NCBI RefSeq assembly: GCF_003387155.1
Contig: NZ_QUMT01000002.1
Location: 67,694-131,693 of the forward strand
DNA from: Roseateles depolymerans
GTDB taxonomy: Bacteria; Pseudomonadota; Gammaproteobacteria; Burkholderiales; Burkholderiaceae_C
DNA: 64,000 nt
Reading direction: 5' to 3'
The position numbers and the translations under genes are program-made. Shown here piece after piece: positions 43,235 through 52,500 of this stretch. Position 1 is the stretch's first letter, and each line of letters begins with the position of its first letter. The notes below the pieces were generated by a model. That model worked only from the letters and a program-made list of their open reading frames with translations, was not told the origin of the DNA and ran no database searches.

Positions 43235-44398
43235 TCAGATCACCTCCAGCTCGGCATTGAGCGCGCCGGCACTTTTCATGGCCTGCAGGATGGCCAGCAG
43301 GTCCTGGGGGGTGGCGCCCAGCGTGTTGAGCGCCTTGACCACATCATTGAGGCGGGTGCCGGCCGGCAGCTGGATCAGCGTGCCGGGGTCCTGCTTGATG
43401 GAGATGTCGGTCTTCTCCGTCACCGTGGTCTGTCCGCCGGACAGCGCATTGGGCTGGCTGACCTGCGGCGTGCTGGAAATCGTCACCGCCAGGTTGCCAT
43501 GGGCCACCGCGCAGGGCGACAGCGTCACCGCCTGGTTCATCACCACCGAGCCGGTGCGGGCATTGATGACGATGCGGGCGGCCGGCGTTTCCAGGTCGAT
43601 GGGCAGGTTTTCCATGTCCGCCAGGAAGGCCACGCGAGCGTCCGGCGCGAGGGGCGCCCGCACCCGCACCACCCGGCCGTCCAGCGGCTGGGCCGTGCCT
43701 TCGCCCTTGGCCTTGTTGATGGCCCGGGCGACCGCGCGGGCGGTGCCGAAATCGGAGGCGTTGAGGTCGAGCTGCAGGAATTCGTTCTGCTGCAGCGGCG
43801 TGGGGACGCTGCGTTCCACCAACGCGCCATTGGGGATGCGGCCGGCGCTCAGATGGTTGATCTGCACCTTGGAGCCGCCGGCGGAGGCGCCTGCGCCACC
43901 GACCACCAGGTTGCCCTGGGCGATGGCGTAGACCTGGCCGTCGGCACCGCGCAGCGGCGTGGCGATCAGCGTGCCGCCGCGCAGGCTCTTGGCATTGCCC
44001 ATGGAGGAGACCACCACATCCAGCGGCTGGCCGGGCTGGGCGAAGGGCGGCAACTGGGTGGTGATCATCACCGCGGCCACGTTGCGCGGCTGCATGGTGA
44101 TGCCCTGGGGCAGCGTGACGCCGAAGGCCTGCAGCATGGCGGCCAGGCTTTGTCCGGTGAAGGGGGCCTGGGTGGTCTGGTCGCCGGTGCCGTCCAGGCC
44201 CACCACCAGGCCGTAGCCGGTCAGCGGGTTGGAACGCACGCCCTGCACGGCCGCCACTTCCTTGATGCGGGTGGCCTGGGCCGGGGTGGCCACAGCCAGC
44301 AGCGCCATCAGGCTCAGCAGGCCGCTTGCCAGCAGGCGGGGGCAGGGACTGAAAAAGCGGCGGAGGGGGAGGTAGGTGCTTGGGTACATCTCGGTCAC
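43235..44398 (-). CDS. flgI: FlgI, flagellar P-ring protein
   Basis: The 387-residue protein has a signal peptide (cleavage near TPAQATR) and matches the P-ring protein from RIKEVAAVQGVRSNPLTGYGLV through IMQPRNVAAVMITTQLPPF (key span NVAAVMITTQLPPF) to the C-terminal ALNTLGATPQDLLAILQAMK. The ring surrounds the rod in the peptidoglycan layer. It depends on FlgA for assembly. It follows flgH by 37 bp. Confidence 0.97.
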   Translation of the reverse strand: MTEMYPSTYLPLRRFFSPCPRLLASGLLSLMALLAVATPAQATRIKEVAAVQGVRSNPLTGYGLVVGLDGTGDQTTQAPFTGQSLAAMLQAFGVTLPQGITMQPRNVAAVMITTQLPPFAQPGQPLDVVVSSMGNAKSLRGGTLIATPLRGADGQVYAIAQGNLVVGGAGASAGGSKVQINHLSAGRIPNGALVERSVPTPLQQNEFLQLDLNASDFGTARAVARAINKAKGEGTAQPLDGRVVRVRAPLAPDARVAFLADMENLPIDLETPAARIVINARTGSVVMNQAVTLSPCAVAHGNLAVTISSTPQVSQPNALSGGQTTVTEKTDISIKQDPGTLIQLPAGTRLNDVVKALNTLGATPQDLLAILQAMKSAGALNAELEVI

Positions 44399-44435
44399 AC
44401 GTGAGGCAGACTCGTGTGACCGATTGTGGGCAAAC

Positions 44436-45197
44436 TTAAGTCGGCGAAAGGTTCAAGAAGAACCGGGATAGCCAGCCAATTGAATGTGCATCGGCCACGG
44501 CACCACGGCCGCGCTGCTCCACCCGCACATTGGCCACGGCCGTGGACGGCACCGTGTTCCCCTGGCGGATGGTCTGCGGGTCGACCTGGCCGAAGAAGCG
44601 CAGCACATCGACGTTATTGTTCACACCCACCTGCTTTTCCCCGGAGATCAGCAGGTGGCCGTTGGGCAGCACGCCCGTGACCACGGCGGTGATGGTGCCG
44701 GAGAAGTCGTTGGTGTTCTCGTTGGTGCCCTTGCCGGTGTTCTTGTTGGACGAGGTGGCGCCCACCTCCGCACGGCCGGTGCCGAAGGAATTCGCGGCAA
44801 AGCCCGGGATGGCGGTCACACCGGCCGACAGGGCGCCGGTCTTGTCCAGCGCGGAGCTGGACTTCTGGCTGGCGCTGACCTTCTCGGTGATGGTGACGGT
44901 GACGATGTCCCCTACCAGCCGGGCGCGATGGTCTTCGAAGAGCGGGCGGAAGTTCGCGTTCTGGTAGATGGCGCCATTGTTGGCCGAGGCGGGGATCGGC
45001 TCGGGCATGCGCACCACCGGGGCCGGCTGCATGTCCACCCGGGGCTGCGGATAGGGCGTGCTGCAGGCGCTCAGCAGCGCTGCAGCAGGCACGGACAGGC
45101 CGAGCACGATGTGGCGGGCCAGTGCGGACACCCGGCGAGCCGACCGGGGGAGGGCCGGTCGGGCGAGGGAAGTCTGGGCGAGGGGGGAGCGGGACAT
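44436..45197 (-). CDS. flgH: FlgH, flagellar L-ring lipoprotein
   Basis: The 253-residue protein has a long basic N-terminus and a lipobox LLSAC with lipidated Cys45, then the L-ring core (LFEDHRARLVGDIVTVTI, then LVSGEKQV as LLISGEKQVGVN, and the C-terminal SIGWLSRFFLNLSP). It forms the outer-membrane bushing. The start at 45197 follows CAGGAGTTGCTC; the longer frame to 45287 lacks a ribosome binding site and overlaps the flgG leader. Confidence 0.95.
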   Translation of the reverse strand: MSRSPLAQTSLARPALPRSARRVSALARHIVLGLSVPAAALLSACSTPYPQPRVDMQPAPVVRMPEPIPASANNGAIYQNANFRPLFEDHRARLVGDIVTVTITEKVSASQKSSSALDKTGALSAGVTAIPGFAANSFGTGRAEVGATSSNKNTGKGTNENTNDFSGTITAVVTGVLPNGHLLISGEKQVGVNNNVDVLRFFGQVDPQTIRQGNTVPSTAVANVRVEQRGRGAVADAHSIGWLSRFFLNLSPT

Positions 45198-45306
45198 GAG
45201 CAACTCCTGGAGCGTCGTCGGGCACAGTGGCGGAGAAGGGGCATCCGATCGGTGGCGGGGCACGCCGGTGCGCAGCCCCCATCCCATCAGCGATTCCCCG
45301 TTAACG

Positions 45307-46089
45307 TCAGATCTGCGCCAGCTTCTGCAACATCTGATCCGAGGTCTGGATGGCCTTCGAGTTGAGCTCGTAGGCGCGCTGGGTCTGGATCATGGAGACC
45401 AGCTCTTCCACCACATTCACATTGGAGGTTTCGGTGAAGCCCTGCTGGACCGCGCCCAGGCTGTTGGTGCCTGGAGCGCCGGTCTGCGGCGTGCCCGAGG
45501 CGACGGTTTCCGCATACAGGTTGCCGCCCAGCGACTCCAGTCCGGGCGGATTGATGAAGTTGGCCAGTTGCAACTGCCCCAGCGTGGTGGGGTTGGTGTT
45601 GCCAGCCGTGGTGACGGACACCGTGCCGTCCTGGCCGATGGTCAGGGACTTGGCGTCCGCCGGCACGATCAGGCCGGGCAGCACGGTATAGCCGTTGTTG
45701 GTGACCACCTGACCGTTGGCGTCCAGCTGGAAGCTGCCGTCGCGGGTGTAGGCGGTGGTGCCGTCCGGCATCTGGATCTGGAAGAAGCCATTGCCCTTGA
45801 TCGCCACATCCAGATAGTTGCCCGACTGCTGGAGCGAGCCCTGGGTGTGGTTGCGGGAGGTGGCCACGGCACGCACGCCCAGGCCCACCTGCAATCCGGT
45901 GGGCAGGCTGGTCTGCTCGGACGTGGCGGAGCCGGCCGGGCGCAGGTTCTGATACATCAGATCCTCGAACACCGCATGCTCGCGCTTGTAGCCATTGGTC
46001 GAGACGTTGGCCAGGTTGTGCGAGACCACATCCAGCTGCATCTGCTGGGCTTCCATGCCGGTCTTGGCGATCCAGAGGGAACGTAGCAT
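45307..46089 (-). CDS. flgG: FlgG, distal rod protein
   Basis: The 260-residue protein is a complete distal rod protein with [27 protein letters not shown] and a C-terminal [21 protein letters not shown]. All rod/hook-family proteins share these terminal coiled-coil helices. It is separated from flgF by 109 bp with a hairpin. Confidence 0.97.
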   Translation of the reverse strand: MLRSLWIAKTGMEAQQMQLDVVSHNLANVSTNGYKREHAVFEDLMYQNLRPAGSATSEQTSLPTGLQVGLGVRAVATSRNHTQGSLQQSGNYLDVAIKGNGFFQIQMPDGTTAYTRDGSFQLDANGQVVTNNGYTVLPGLIVPADAKSLTIGQDGTVSVTTAGNTNPTTLGQLQLANFINPPGLESLGGNLYAETVASGTPQTGAPGTNSLGAVQQGFTETSNVNVVEELVSMIQTQRAYELNSKAIQTSDQMLQKLAQI

Positions 46090-46124
46090 GTTGAACTCCT
46101 GATTCTTCAGACGGGCACTGTGCC

Positions 46125-46154
46125 CTCATCCCGGGCGGTCAAAGCCCGGATGAG
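46125..46154 (-). repeat. Inverted repeat in the flgF-flgG spacer
   Basis: CTCATCCCGGGC (46125-46136) pairs with GCCCGGATGAG (46144-46154) with one bulged C and a 7-base loop. No T run follows on the minus strand, so it may be an mRNA stability or processing stem instead of a terminator. Confidence 0.6.
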
Positions 46155-46198
46155 CATGGGATTGCCGGGGCGTTTCCCGGTGTTCTGCGGGCGAGGCA

Positions 46199-46927
46199 TC
46201 AGCTGTCGCTCAGCAATTTGGACGCGGCCTGGCCGTGGGTCTGGGCAATCTGCAGCAGCTTCATCTGCTGCTCGAACTGCCGGGCCGCGGCGATCATGCC
46301 CACCATGGTTTCCACCGGCGACACGTTGGAGCCTTCCAGCGCGCCGGCCTGGACTCGGCCGTTCGGGTCGGCCGGCAGCGGCTCGCCATCTGCCGGGGCG
46401 AACAGGCCGTCGGTGCGGCGGGTGAAGCGGCCGTCCTCGGTCACCAGCTTGAGCTTGCCGATGTTCACCGGGCGCTGGTTGCCGGACTTGGCGGTGATGG
46501 TGCCGTCATTGCCGATGTCCACCGTCGAGTTGGGAGGCACGCTGATGGGGCCGCCGTCGCCCAGCACCTGCAGGCCGTTGCGCATGACCAGCAGGCCTTC
46601 GGCATTCACGTCCATCGAGCCGGCGCGGGTGTAGGCCTCGGTGCCGTCCAGGGCCTGCACCGCCATCCAGGTCTTGCCCTTCATGGCCACGTCCAGGTTG
46701 CGGCCGGTGGTTTCCAGCGGCCCGGCCGACAGGTCGTGCCCGGTGGTGGTTTCCAGCGAGAAGGCCCGCACGGTGGAGCCGTCGCCGCGCACCGGCACCG
46801 AACGGAAGGCCTGCAGCTCGGCGCGAAAGCCGTTGCTGTTGACGTTGGCCAGGTTGTTGGCCAGCACGTCCTGGCGCGAGAGGGCGGCTTGTGCGCCACT
46901 CATCGACAGATAGATCATGCGGTCCAT
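46199..46927 (-). CDS. flgF: FlgF, proximal rod protein
   Basis: The 242-residue protein has the rod-protein signature (MIYLSMSGAQAALSRQ, then NNLANVNSNGFRAEL) and the C-terminal coiled-coil SPVETMVGMIAAARQFEQQM. It lies 49 bp downstream of flgE and forms part of the proximal rod with FlgB and FlgC. Confidence 0.96.
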   Translation of the reverse strand: MDRMIYLSMSGAQAALSRQDVLANNLANVNSNGFRAELQAFRSVPVRGDGSTVRAFSLETTTGHDLSAGPLETTGRNLDVAMKGKTWMAVQALDGTEAYTRAGSMDVNAEGLLVMRNGLQVLGDGGPISVPPNSTVDIGNDGTITAKSGNQRPVNIGKLKLVTEDGRFTRRTDGLFAPADGEPLPADPNGRVQAGALEGSNVSPVETMVGMIAAARQFEQQMKLLQIAQTHGQAASKLLSDS

Positions 46928-46976
46928 GGTCAGCGTTCCTTGGCGTTGCTTGTGACGTCAATCGGGGCCGGGGCGA

Positions 46977-48380
46977 TCAGCGCAGGTTCACCAGCGTCTG
47001 CAGCACCTGGTCCTGGGTCTTGATGGTCTGGGCGTTGGCCTGGTAGACGCGCTGCGCGGTCACCATGTTCACCAGCTCATTGGTCAGGTCCACGTTGGAC
47101 TCCTCCAGCGAGCCGGCCTTGAGCGCGCCGAGGTTGCCGTCCCCGGGCACGCCCACCACCGCATCGCCGGACGCATTGGTGCGGTTCCACAGGTTGCCGC
47201 CCAGCGGCTGCAGGCCTTGCGGATTGCGGAAGGTGGCCAGTTCCACCTGGCCCGCCGGCTTGGACTGGCCGTTGGAATACCGGGCGGTGACGATGCCGTT
47301 GTTCTCGATGCTGATGCCGGTCAGCTGGCCCGGCGCGTAGCCGTCCTGGGTCAGGCTGGTGACGGCGAAGTTGGCGCCGTTTTCCACGGCCGAGGTCATG
47401 TCCAGTGAAATGCCCTTGACGGAAGGATCGGACGGGTCGGCCGGCGGCGCCGGAATGGCCAGTGTGGGCGCGCCTTGGGAGTTCACGCCCGCCGGGATCT
47501 TCAGGTTCAGCAGCTCGTTGGCGGCCGGAGACACCGGATTGCCGCCGGTGGGCAGGAAGGTGACCTGGGTGAAAGGCGTGAGCGGATTGCCGGTGGCGGT
47601 GCCGTCTTCGGTCTGGATCGGATTGCCCTGGGCGTCGTACTGCACCGCACTGCCGTTGGCCGTCACATAGACGTTCCAGACGGTGTTGCCGTTGGCGTCA
47701 TCGTTGTTGGCGCGCTGGTAGTACAGCGTCACGGCCACCGGCTGTCCCTTGGCGTCGTAGACGGTGAGCGACGTGGCGTTGTTGTAGGTCTTGGGGTCGC
47801 TCAGCGTGATGCCGGTCTTGTCGATCTTCGCGGAATTCGGATCGGCCGGGTCGCTCAGCTCGAACGGCGCGGTGGCGCCGGCGCGGGAGTCCAGGGTGAA
47901 TTCCATCGCGATGTTGCCGGTCACCTTGGGGTCGATGCCACCGGTGGGCAGCTTCAGGGACGTGGCCAGGCCCGGCTGGATGACGCCGTTGCCGTCTGCC
48001 GGATAACCCTGCAGCTTGAGCTGGTCGTTGTTGACGATGTAGCCCTCGCGGTCGACCTTGAACTGGCCGTTGCGGGTGTACATGGTCGGGCTCTTGCCGT
48101 CGCTGACCTGGAAGAAGCCGTTGCCGTTGATGGCCAGGTCCATCGGGTTTTCGGTGACGGTGATGTTGCCCTGCGTGAACTGCTGGGCCACGGTCTGCAG
48201 CTGCACGCCGATGCCGATCTGGTTGGTGCCGGCCCCGTTGAGCGCGGTGGCGTACATGTCGGCGAATTCGGCGCGCGACGATTTCGCCCCGTAGGTCTGG
48301 GCGTTGGCAATGTTGTTGCCGATGACTTCCAGGTTCTTGCTGGAAGCGTTCAATCCGGAGAGGCCTTGTTGGAAGCTCAT
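46977..48380 (-). CDS. flgE: FlgE, flagellar hook protein
   Basis: The 467-residue hook subunit has conserved ends (MSFQQGLSGLNASSKNLEVI and NELVNMVTAQRVYQANAQTI) and a variable middle. Near the N-terminus the motif NNIANAQTYGAKSSRAEF marks the rod/hook family. It is somewhat longer than the roughly 402 residues of E. coli FlgE. Its length is set by FliK, not in the window. It follows flgD by 56 bp. Confidence 0.97.
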   Translation of the reverse strand: MSFQQGLSGLNASSKNLEVIGNNIANAQTYGAKSSRAEFADMYATALNGAGTNQIGIGVQLQTVAQQFTQGNITVTENPMDLAINGNGFFQVSDGKSPTMYTRNGQFKVDREGYIVNNDQLKLQGYPADGNGVIQPGLATSLKLPTGGIDPKVTGNIAMEFTLDSRAGATAPFELSDPADPNSAKIDKTGITLSDPKTYNNATSLTVYDAKGQPVAVTLYYQRANNDDANGNTVWNVYVTANGSAVQYDAQGNPIQTEDGTATGNPLTPFTQVTFLPTGGNPVSPAANELLNLKIPAGVNSQGAPTLAIPAPPADPSDPSVKGISLDMTSAVENGANFAVTSLTQDGYAPGQLTGISIENNGIVTARYSNGQSKPAGQVELATFRNPQGLQPLGGNLWNRTNASGDAVVGVPGDGNLGALKAGSLEESNVDLTNELVNMVTAQRVYQANAQTIKTQDQVLQTLVNLR

Positions 48381-48436
48381 GGGAAGTCCTTGGGCAGTTC
48401 GGTTCGGGTCGGTTCGGGCCGGGTCGGTTCAGTCGG

Positions 48437-49093
48437 TCAGACGATGTTGCGGACCTTGTCGTAATCGACCAGACCGCTGTTCTTGAGTTCCAGCTGCAGG
48501 GTGGCGCCGCTGGTGTTCACCGCACTCACCACATCGCGGGTGTAGGTCGTGGCGGTGACCGGGTTGGTGTTCTTGGTGGCGGTGACGCGGAAGGTCAGGC
48601 CGGTGGTTTCACCGGACTTGCTGGCGTCCCAGGTGTAGGTCTGGTTGCCGGCCTTCTGGGCGCCGAGGTCCTGGGTGGAGATCACGGTGCCGGCGCCGTT
48701 GAGCACTTCCAGCTTGACCGAGTCGGCGGGGTTGGCCAGCTCGTAGTTGAGCTGCGCCTTGCCGTTGTCCACCGCCACCTTGTTGCCCGGCACGGTCACC
48801 GAGCGGCCCACCAGGCTGACGCTCTGCAGCGCCTGCATCTGGCTGAACTGGTTGGCCAGGCTCTGGATGCTGGTGTTGACGTTGCCCACGCCGGTGACCG
48901 TCTGGATCTGCGCCAGCTGGGTCGTGACCTGGGCGTTGTCCATCGGATTCATCGGATCCTGGTTCTGCATCTGCGCCACCAGCAGCTTGAGGAAGCGGTC
49001 CTGGGTGTCGGCGGCATTGGGCGACGAGCTGCTGGACGCGCCGCCGGTGCCGGTGGACGTCTTGCTGGTGCTGTTCAGGGTGGTGAAGTCCAT
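48437..49093 (-). CDS. flgD: FlgD, hook-cap protein
   Basis: The 218-residue protein has the FlgD N-terminal sequence DRFLKLLVAQMQNQDPMNPMDN (key span QMQNQDPMNPMDN) and a C-terminal pair of beta domains (about 75-215; LVGRSVTVPGN). It caps the growing hook and is lost afterwards. It follows flgC by 58 bp. Confidence 0.96.
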   Translation of the reverse strand: MDFTTLNSTSKTSTGTGGASSSSSPNAADTQDRFLKLLVAQMQNQDPMNPMDNAQVTTQLAQIQTVTGVGNVNTSIQSLANQFSQMQALQSVSLVGRSVTVPGNKVAVDNGKAQLNYELANPADSVKLEVLNGAGTVISTQDLGAQKAGNQTYTWDASKSGETTGLTFRVTATKNTNPVTATTYTRDVVSAVNTSGATLQLELKNSGLVDYDKVRNIV

Positions 49094-49151
49094 GATGGGC
49101 GATCCTGGTGCGGGAGGTTGAGGCGATCAGGCGGGTTGCGCAGCGGCGGCG

Positions 49152-49574
49152 TCAGCCCTGGCCCATCTGGAGCGTCTTGAGCAGCAGCGACTTGGCCGTG
49201 CCCATGACTTCGAGGTTGTTCTGGTAGGAACGCGAGGCGGAGATCATGTTGACCATCTCCTCCACCGTGTTGACGTTGCTGTAGGTGACGTAGCCATCGG
49301 CATCGGCGAGCTGGTGGCTCGGGTCATGCACGCGGCGGCCAGGGGCCTGGTTCTCCTTGACCGCGACCACCTGCACGCCGACGTCGGTGGCGTCGGTCAT
49401 GCCGCCGTTGCGGTTCATCAGGCTCTGGAACACCACCTCGCGGGCCTTGTAGGCCTGGCCGTCCGGGCCGGCGACGGTGTCCGCATTGGCCATGTTGCTG
49501 GCCACCGCGTTCAGGCGCTGGCTCTGCGCACTGACGGCGCTGCCGGAGATGTGGAAGATGCTGAACATGGACAT
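49152..49574 (-). CDS. flgC: FlgC, proximal rod protein
   Basis: The 140-residue protein has SGSAVSAQSQRLNAVASNMANAD in short form SQRLNAVASNMANAD at the N-terminus and NTVEEMVNMISASRSYQNNLE at the C-terminus (key NTVEEMVNMISASRSYQ). It forms the proximal rod with FlgB and FlgF; it starts 36 bp after flgB. Confidence 0.97.
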   Translation of the reverse strand: MSMFSIFHISGSAVSAQSQRLNAVASNMANADTVAGPDGQAYKAREVVFQSLMNRNGGMTDATDVGVQVVAVKENQAPGRRVHDPSHQLADADGYVTYSNVNTVEEMVNMISASRSYQNNLEVMGTAKSLLLKTLQMGQG

Positions 49575-49610
49575 GGCGGGGTCCTCCTACTGGGGCGTCA
49601 TCCGGCTTGA

Positions 49611-49994
49611 TCAGGCGGCGTTGGGCGACTTCATCGCATCCATCAGGGTGCGGACGCTGCCATTGATGAAGCGCAGGGATGCTTCGTACTTGACGGTGTT
49701 GTCGGCAAAGCTGGCCCGTTCGCGGTCCATGTCCACCGTGTTGCTGTCCATGCTGGTCATGGCGGTGAGGGAGTTCTGCAGCACGCCCTGGGTGCGCTGG
49801 GTCAGCGTCTGGTTGGACGTTTCAGCCGCCGGCGAGGTGGCCTCGCGCAGCGCCTTGGCGAAATCCAGGTCCCGCGACTGATAGCCCGGGGTGTCCGCAT
49901 TGGCGATGTTGCTGGCGAGCAGGCGCTGACGCTCCGCCCGCAGGGTCAATGCCTGGGCCTGGAAGTTCATCGCGTCGGTCAGTCGGTTCATCAT
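49611..49994 (-). CDS. flgB: FlgB, proximal rod protein
   Basis: The 127-residue protein begins MMNRLTDAMNFQAQAL, carries ASNIANADTPGYQSRDLDF and ends with the rod-type helix. A longer frame to 50639 is open on this strand, but translation is placed at 49994 after CAGGAGCCGCACC, at the family-typical start. It is the first gene of the flgBCDEFGHIJKL operon; the promoter must be in the 247-bp region to flgA, where no clear element was found. Confidence 0.95.
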   Translation of the reverse strand: MMNRLTDAMNFQAQALTLRAERQRLLASNIANADTPGYQSRDLDFAKALREATSPAAETSNQTLTQRTQGVLQNSLTAMTSMDSNTVDMDRERASFADNTVKYEASLRFINGSVRTLMDAMKSPNAA

Positions 49995-50241
49995 GGTGCG
50001 GCTCCTGTGCGGCGTCTGTCCGGGGTGGACGGGGCCATTGGGCTTGTACGTCCGGGCATTGTGGGCAGCGCGCCGGAAAACATGAGCGCGATAAGACGGG
50101 GGTTTGCCGGCCATTTCGGCGCCATGTGGGGGGAGGGGATCGATAGAGTGCGGTGTCATGTCGAAGTACCACTCCCCCCACGCGCGCGCCGGCTCCGGCG
50201 ACCTGGCTTGGTGCGCCCGCTTGATCCGTGGCATCGGACGA

Positions 50242-51408
50242 ATGAGCGGAATCAGCGCATTCGGCGCGGTCCGGGCGACGCGCTCGATCGCCGGCGCCGC
50301 CCTGCTGCTGGTCGGTGGACTGGGGAGCGCGGGATCGGCGTGGGCGGGTTCGTTGCCGGAGCCCATCATTGATCCGACGATGGCGGCGGCGGATGCGCAG
50401 CGCGCCGCGCCAGGAACCGAGGGCGCGACGGCGCCGGCCGCTGCCAACCGCTCATCGGGGACGGGCGGGCGCACGGCACTGGCTCCGTCGGCGGTGTCCG
50501 GGCCGATGCCGCAGCGGCAACTGGCCACATCGTTCCAGCCAGCGCCGGTTCCCCCGGGCGCCCTGAAGGGGTCTTCTTCGGCCCTCTCGGGGATCAACCG
50601 GGCGCAGGGGGCGGCGGTGGATGCCAGCGCCAACGCCAATGTTGTCCCTCACAACTCCGCCGGGGCCGCGACCCTACCGCCCGCGAACATTGCCGCGGAC
50701 GCACTGACTTCCACGGGGCCGGGGGCCACCGGCAGCGTCCGTATGAGTGCCGCCCCGTCCCTGCCGCCTCCCAGCCCGCTGGAATCCAGCCTGCAGGAGA
50801 CGCTCCAAACGCTGGCGCTGGCGGGGGCCCGCCAGGTGGCGCCGGCGTCGGCACGGGTGGAAGTGGAGCTGGGGCGGCTGGATCCGCGCCTTCGGCTCGC
50901 GCCTTGCGAACAGATTCAGCCGTATCTCCCACCCAATCAGCGGATGTGGGGTCGCACCCGCATCGGCATCCGCTGCCTGAGCGGCCCGACCAAGTGGAAT
51001 GTGAGCCTGCCGCTGACCATCCGGGTGTTCGCCCCGGCGTATGTGGCGGTGACGGACCTCCCGGTCGGTACCGAACTGACTCAAGAACGGCTGCGTCTGG
51101 CCGAAACCGACATTGCGGGCGAAGTGGGGGTGATCTTCACCCAGCCCGAAGCCTGGGTCGGCCGTCATCTGGCCAAGGGGCTGATGGCCGGAGAGGCGCT
51201 GCGTTCGACCGACCTGAAGCTGCGCCAGTGGGTGCAGCCGGGCGACCGGGTGCAGGTGCAGGCGGCGGGGAACGGTTATGCCGTGTCGGGCGAAGGCCAG
51301 GCGATGGGCGTGGGGCTGGAGGGACAGGACGTCCGCATCCGCTTCGACAATGGCCGCATGGTCACCGGGCGGACGGTGGGTGAACGTAAAGTCGAGGTTT
51401 TGCTGTGA
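50242..51408 (+). CDS. flgA: FlgA, P-ring assembly chaperone with extended linker
   Basis: The protein of about 388 residues has a signal peptide (cleavage near GSAWAG), then an Ala/Pro/Ser-rich stretch (about residues 38-180) and the FlgA SAF-type domain (about 200-388; RLDPRLRLAPCEQIQPYLPP trimmed to LRLAPCEQIQPY, RTRIGIRC, AVTDLPVGTELTQ, ADLKL-like STDLKLRQWV, VRIRF). It helps FlgI assemble in the periplasm. It is longer than the usual 220-240 residues because of the linker. A start at 50158 is possible; 50242 gives a compact signal peptide. It is divergent from flgB. Confidence 0.88.
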   Translation: MSGISAFGAVRATRSIAGAALLLVGGLGSAGSAWAGSLPEPIIDPTMAAADAQRAAPGTEGATAPAAANRSSGTGGRTALAPSAVSGPMPQRQLATSFQPAPVPPGALKGSSSALSGINRAQGAAVDASANANVVPHNSAGAATLPPANIAADALTSTGPGATGSVRMSAAPSLPPPSPLESSLQETLQTLALAGARQVAPASARVEVELGRLDPRLRLAPCEQIQPYLPPNQRMWGRTRIGIRCLSGPTKWNVSLPLTIRVFAPAYVAVTDLPVGTELTQERLRLAETDIAGEVGVIFTQPEAWVGRHLAKGLMAGEALRSTDLKLRQWVQPGDRVQVQAAGNGYAVSGEGQAMGVGLEGQDVRIRFDNGRMVTGRTVGERKVEVLL

Positions 51409-51523
51409 AACCGGCGGGACAATCAGGCCTTGAACCGGTGCCGCCCCCTGTTTTGGCGGGCCGTAGCGTGAATTGGGCGGGGTTTGCCCCGTTCTTCGCT
51501 AGCCATTTCGTGAGGACTGGCCC

Positions 51524-51550
51524 TAAAGTCTGGTCTGCACAGGTCGATAT
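51524..51550 (+). promoter_or_regulatory. Sigma-28 (FliA) promoter of flgM
   Basis: TAAAGTCT at 51524-51531, an 11-base spacer and GTCGATAT at 51543-51550 match the sigma-28 pattern TAAAGTTT-N11-GCCGATAA closely. It lies 63 bp before the flgM start, so flgM and flgN can be raised by FliA itself in a feedback loop, in addition to reading from flgA. Confidence 0.88.
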
Positions 51551-51612
51551 ACCGAATATCGAATGGGGTCTGGCTGCGGTCGGGCCCACGGATGAATGCC
51601 AGGAGAGTGGCC

Positions 51613-51993
51613 ATGAAGATCGGTAACAGTCCAGAACTCAATGCCTACACCAAGGTGAGCAGCACGCGCACCGGTGGGGCAGAGGCCGGCCGTGCCACCC
51701 CCACGAATACCAATGCCGCTGCCACTTCCGGCACGCCGGATGCGGTCAGCAGCGGCCCCACCCGGGCGACCGGTGTGGCGGCACAGGACGCGGCGTCCCA
51801 GGTGGCGCTGTCCAGCACGGCCAGCACGCTGATGTCGTCGTCGGTGTCGTCGGACGACACGGTGGACATGGATAAGGTCAACCGCATTGCCGCTGCCATC
51901 CGCAACGGGGAATTCAGCATCAATGCCGGTGTGATCGCCGACAAGCTCATTGCCAACACGGCGGAGCTGCTGGGCAAGGTACAGTCTCACTGA
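51613..51993 (+). CDS. flgM: FlgM, anti-sigma-28 factor
   Basis: The 126-residue protein is the FliA antagonist exported through the completed hook. The conserved C-terminus shows DTVDMDKVNRIAAAIRNGEFSIN in key form VDMDKVNRIAAAIRNGEFSI and then DKLIANTAELL. The start is at 51613 after AGGAGAGTGGCC; an earlier ATG at 51592 lies before this site. It is preceded by a sigma-28 promoter and followed by flgN after 30 bp. Confidence 0.95.
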   Translation: MKIGNSPELNAYTKVSSTRTGGAEAGRATPTNTNAAATSGTPDAVSSGPTRATGVAAQDAASQVALSSTASTLMSSSVSSDDTVDMDKVNRIAAAIRNGEFSINAGVIADKLIANTAELLGKVQSH

Positions 51994-52023
51994 AACGCCA
52001 AGACCTCCTGAAAGCCCCATCGC

Positions 52024-52464
52024 GTGTCCGCCCCGAAGATCAACGTGTCCGTCAACGTGCCTGGTGTCGCCATGTCTGCAACGCCCAATGCCCAGCCCTC
52101 GGTCGACCTTGAGCAGCCCCTGCAAGAGGTGGAAAGCTGCCTGAACCTGCTGGGCGACGCCCTGCATCGACGGGACACCCAGGCCATCGAACTGCATGCG
52201 GCCAGCCTGCATCTGGCGCTGGCGCGCGCCATCGAGCAGTTCACGCTGGCGGCACGCAGCGGCACGGTGCCGGCGGGTCTTCGTACGCGGCTGGTGCAGG
52301 CCGGCGGCCGTGTGGCGGCCCAGCGTGAATCCCTGGCACGCGCCACCGCGGCCTTGGACCGCGCCATCGACGTGCTGATGCCCGGTGAGCCCTCGGGGCT
52401 GTACGGGGCGTCCGGCAAGAGCGAGCGCAAGTCGGCGCTGTCGGGCGGGTCGATCCAGGCCTGA
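52024..52464 (+). CDS. flgN: FlgN, export chaperone for FlgK and FlgL
   Basis: The 146-residue protein is mostly helical with a heptad-rich middle (LEQPLQEVESCLNLLGDALHRRD in key span LQEVESCLNLLGDAL, then RTRLVQAGGRVAAQRESLARA) and a GLYGASGKS tail typical of betaproteobacterial FlgN. The start is GTG at 52024; ATG at 52072 would give a 130-residue protein and is an alternative. It follows flgM by 30 bp and ends before a terminator. Confidence 0.85.
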   Translation: MSAPKINVSVNVPGVAMSATPNAQPSVDLEQPLQEVESCLNLLGDALHRRDTQAIELHAASLHLALARAIEQFTLAARSGTVPAGLRTRLVQAGGRVAAQRESLARATAALDRAIDVLMPGEPSGLYGASGKSERKSALSGGSIQA

Positions 52465-52500
52465 CGGGCCCTGGCGGCTGCGGCCGCTCCCAAAAGAATG

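Noticed and set aside
38407-44404. Large plus-strand frames across flgL, flgK, flgJ and flgI
   Set aside because: All are opposite well-conserved flagellar genes and show no known motif.
50128-50150. ATCGATAG upstream of flgA as a sigma-28 -10 element
   Set aside because: No TAAA-type -35 lies 15-16 bases upstream, and the match to the local GTCGATAT form is weak.
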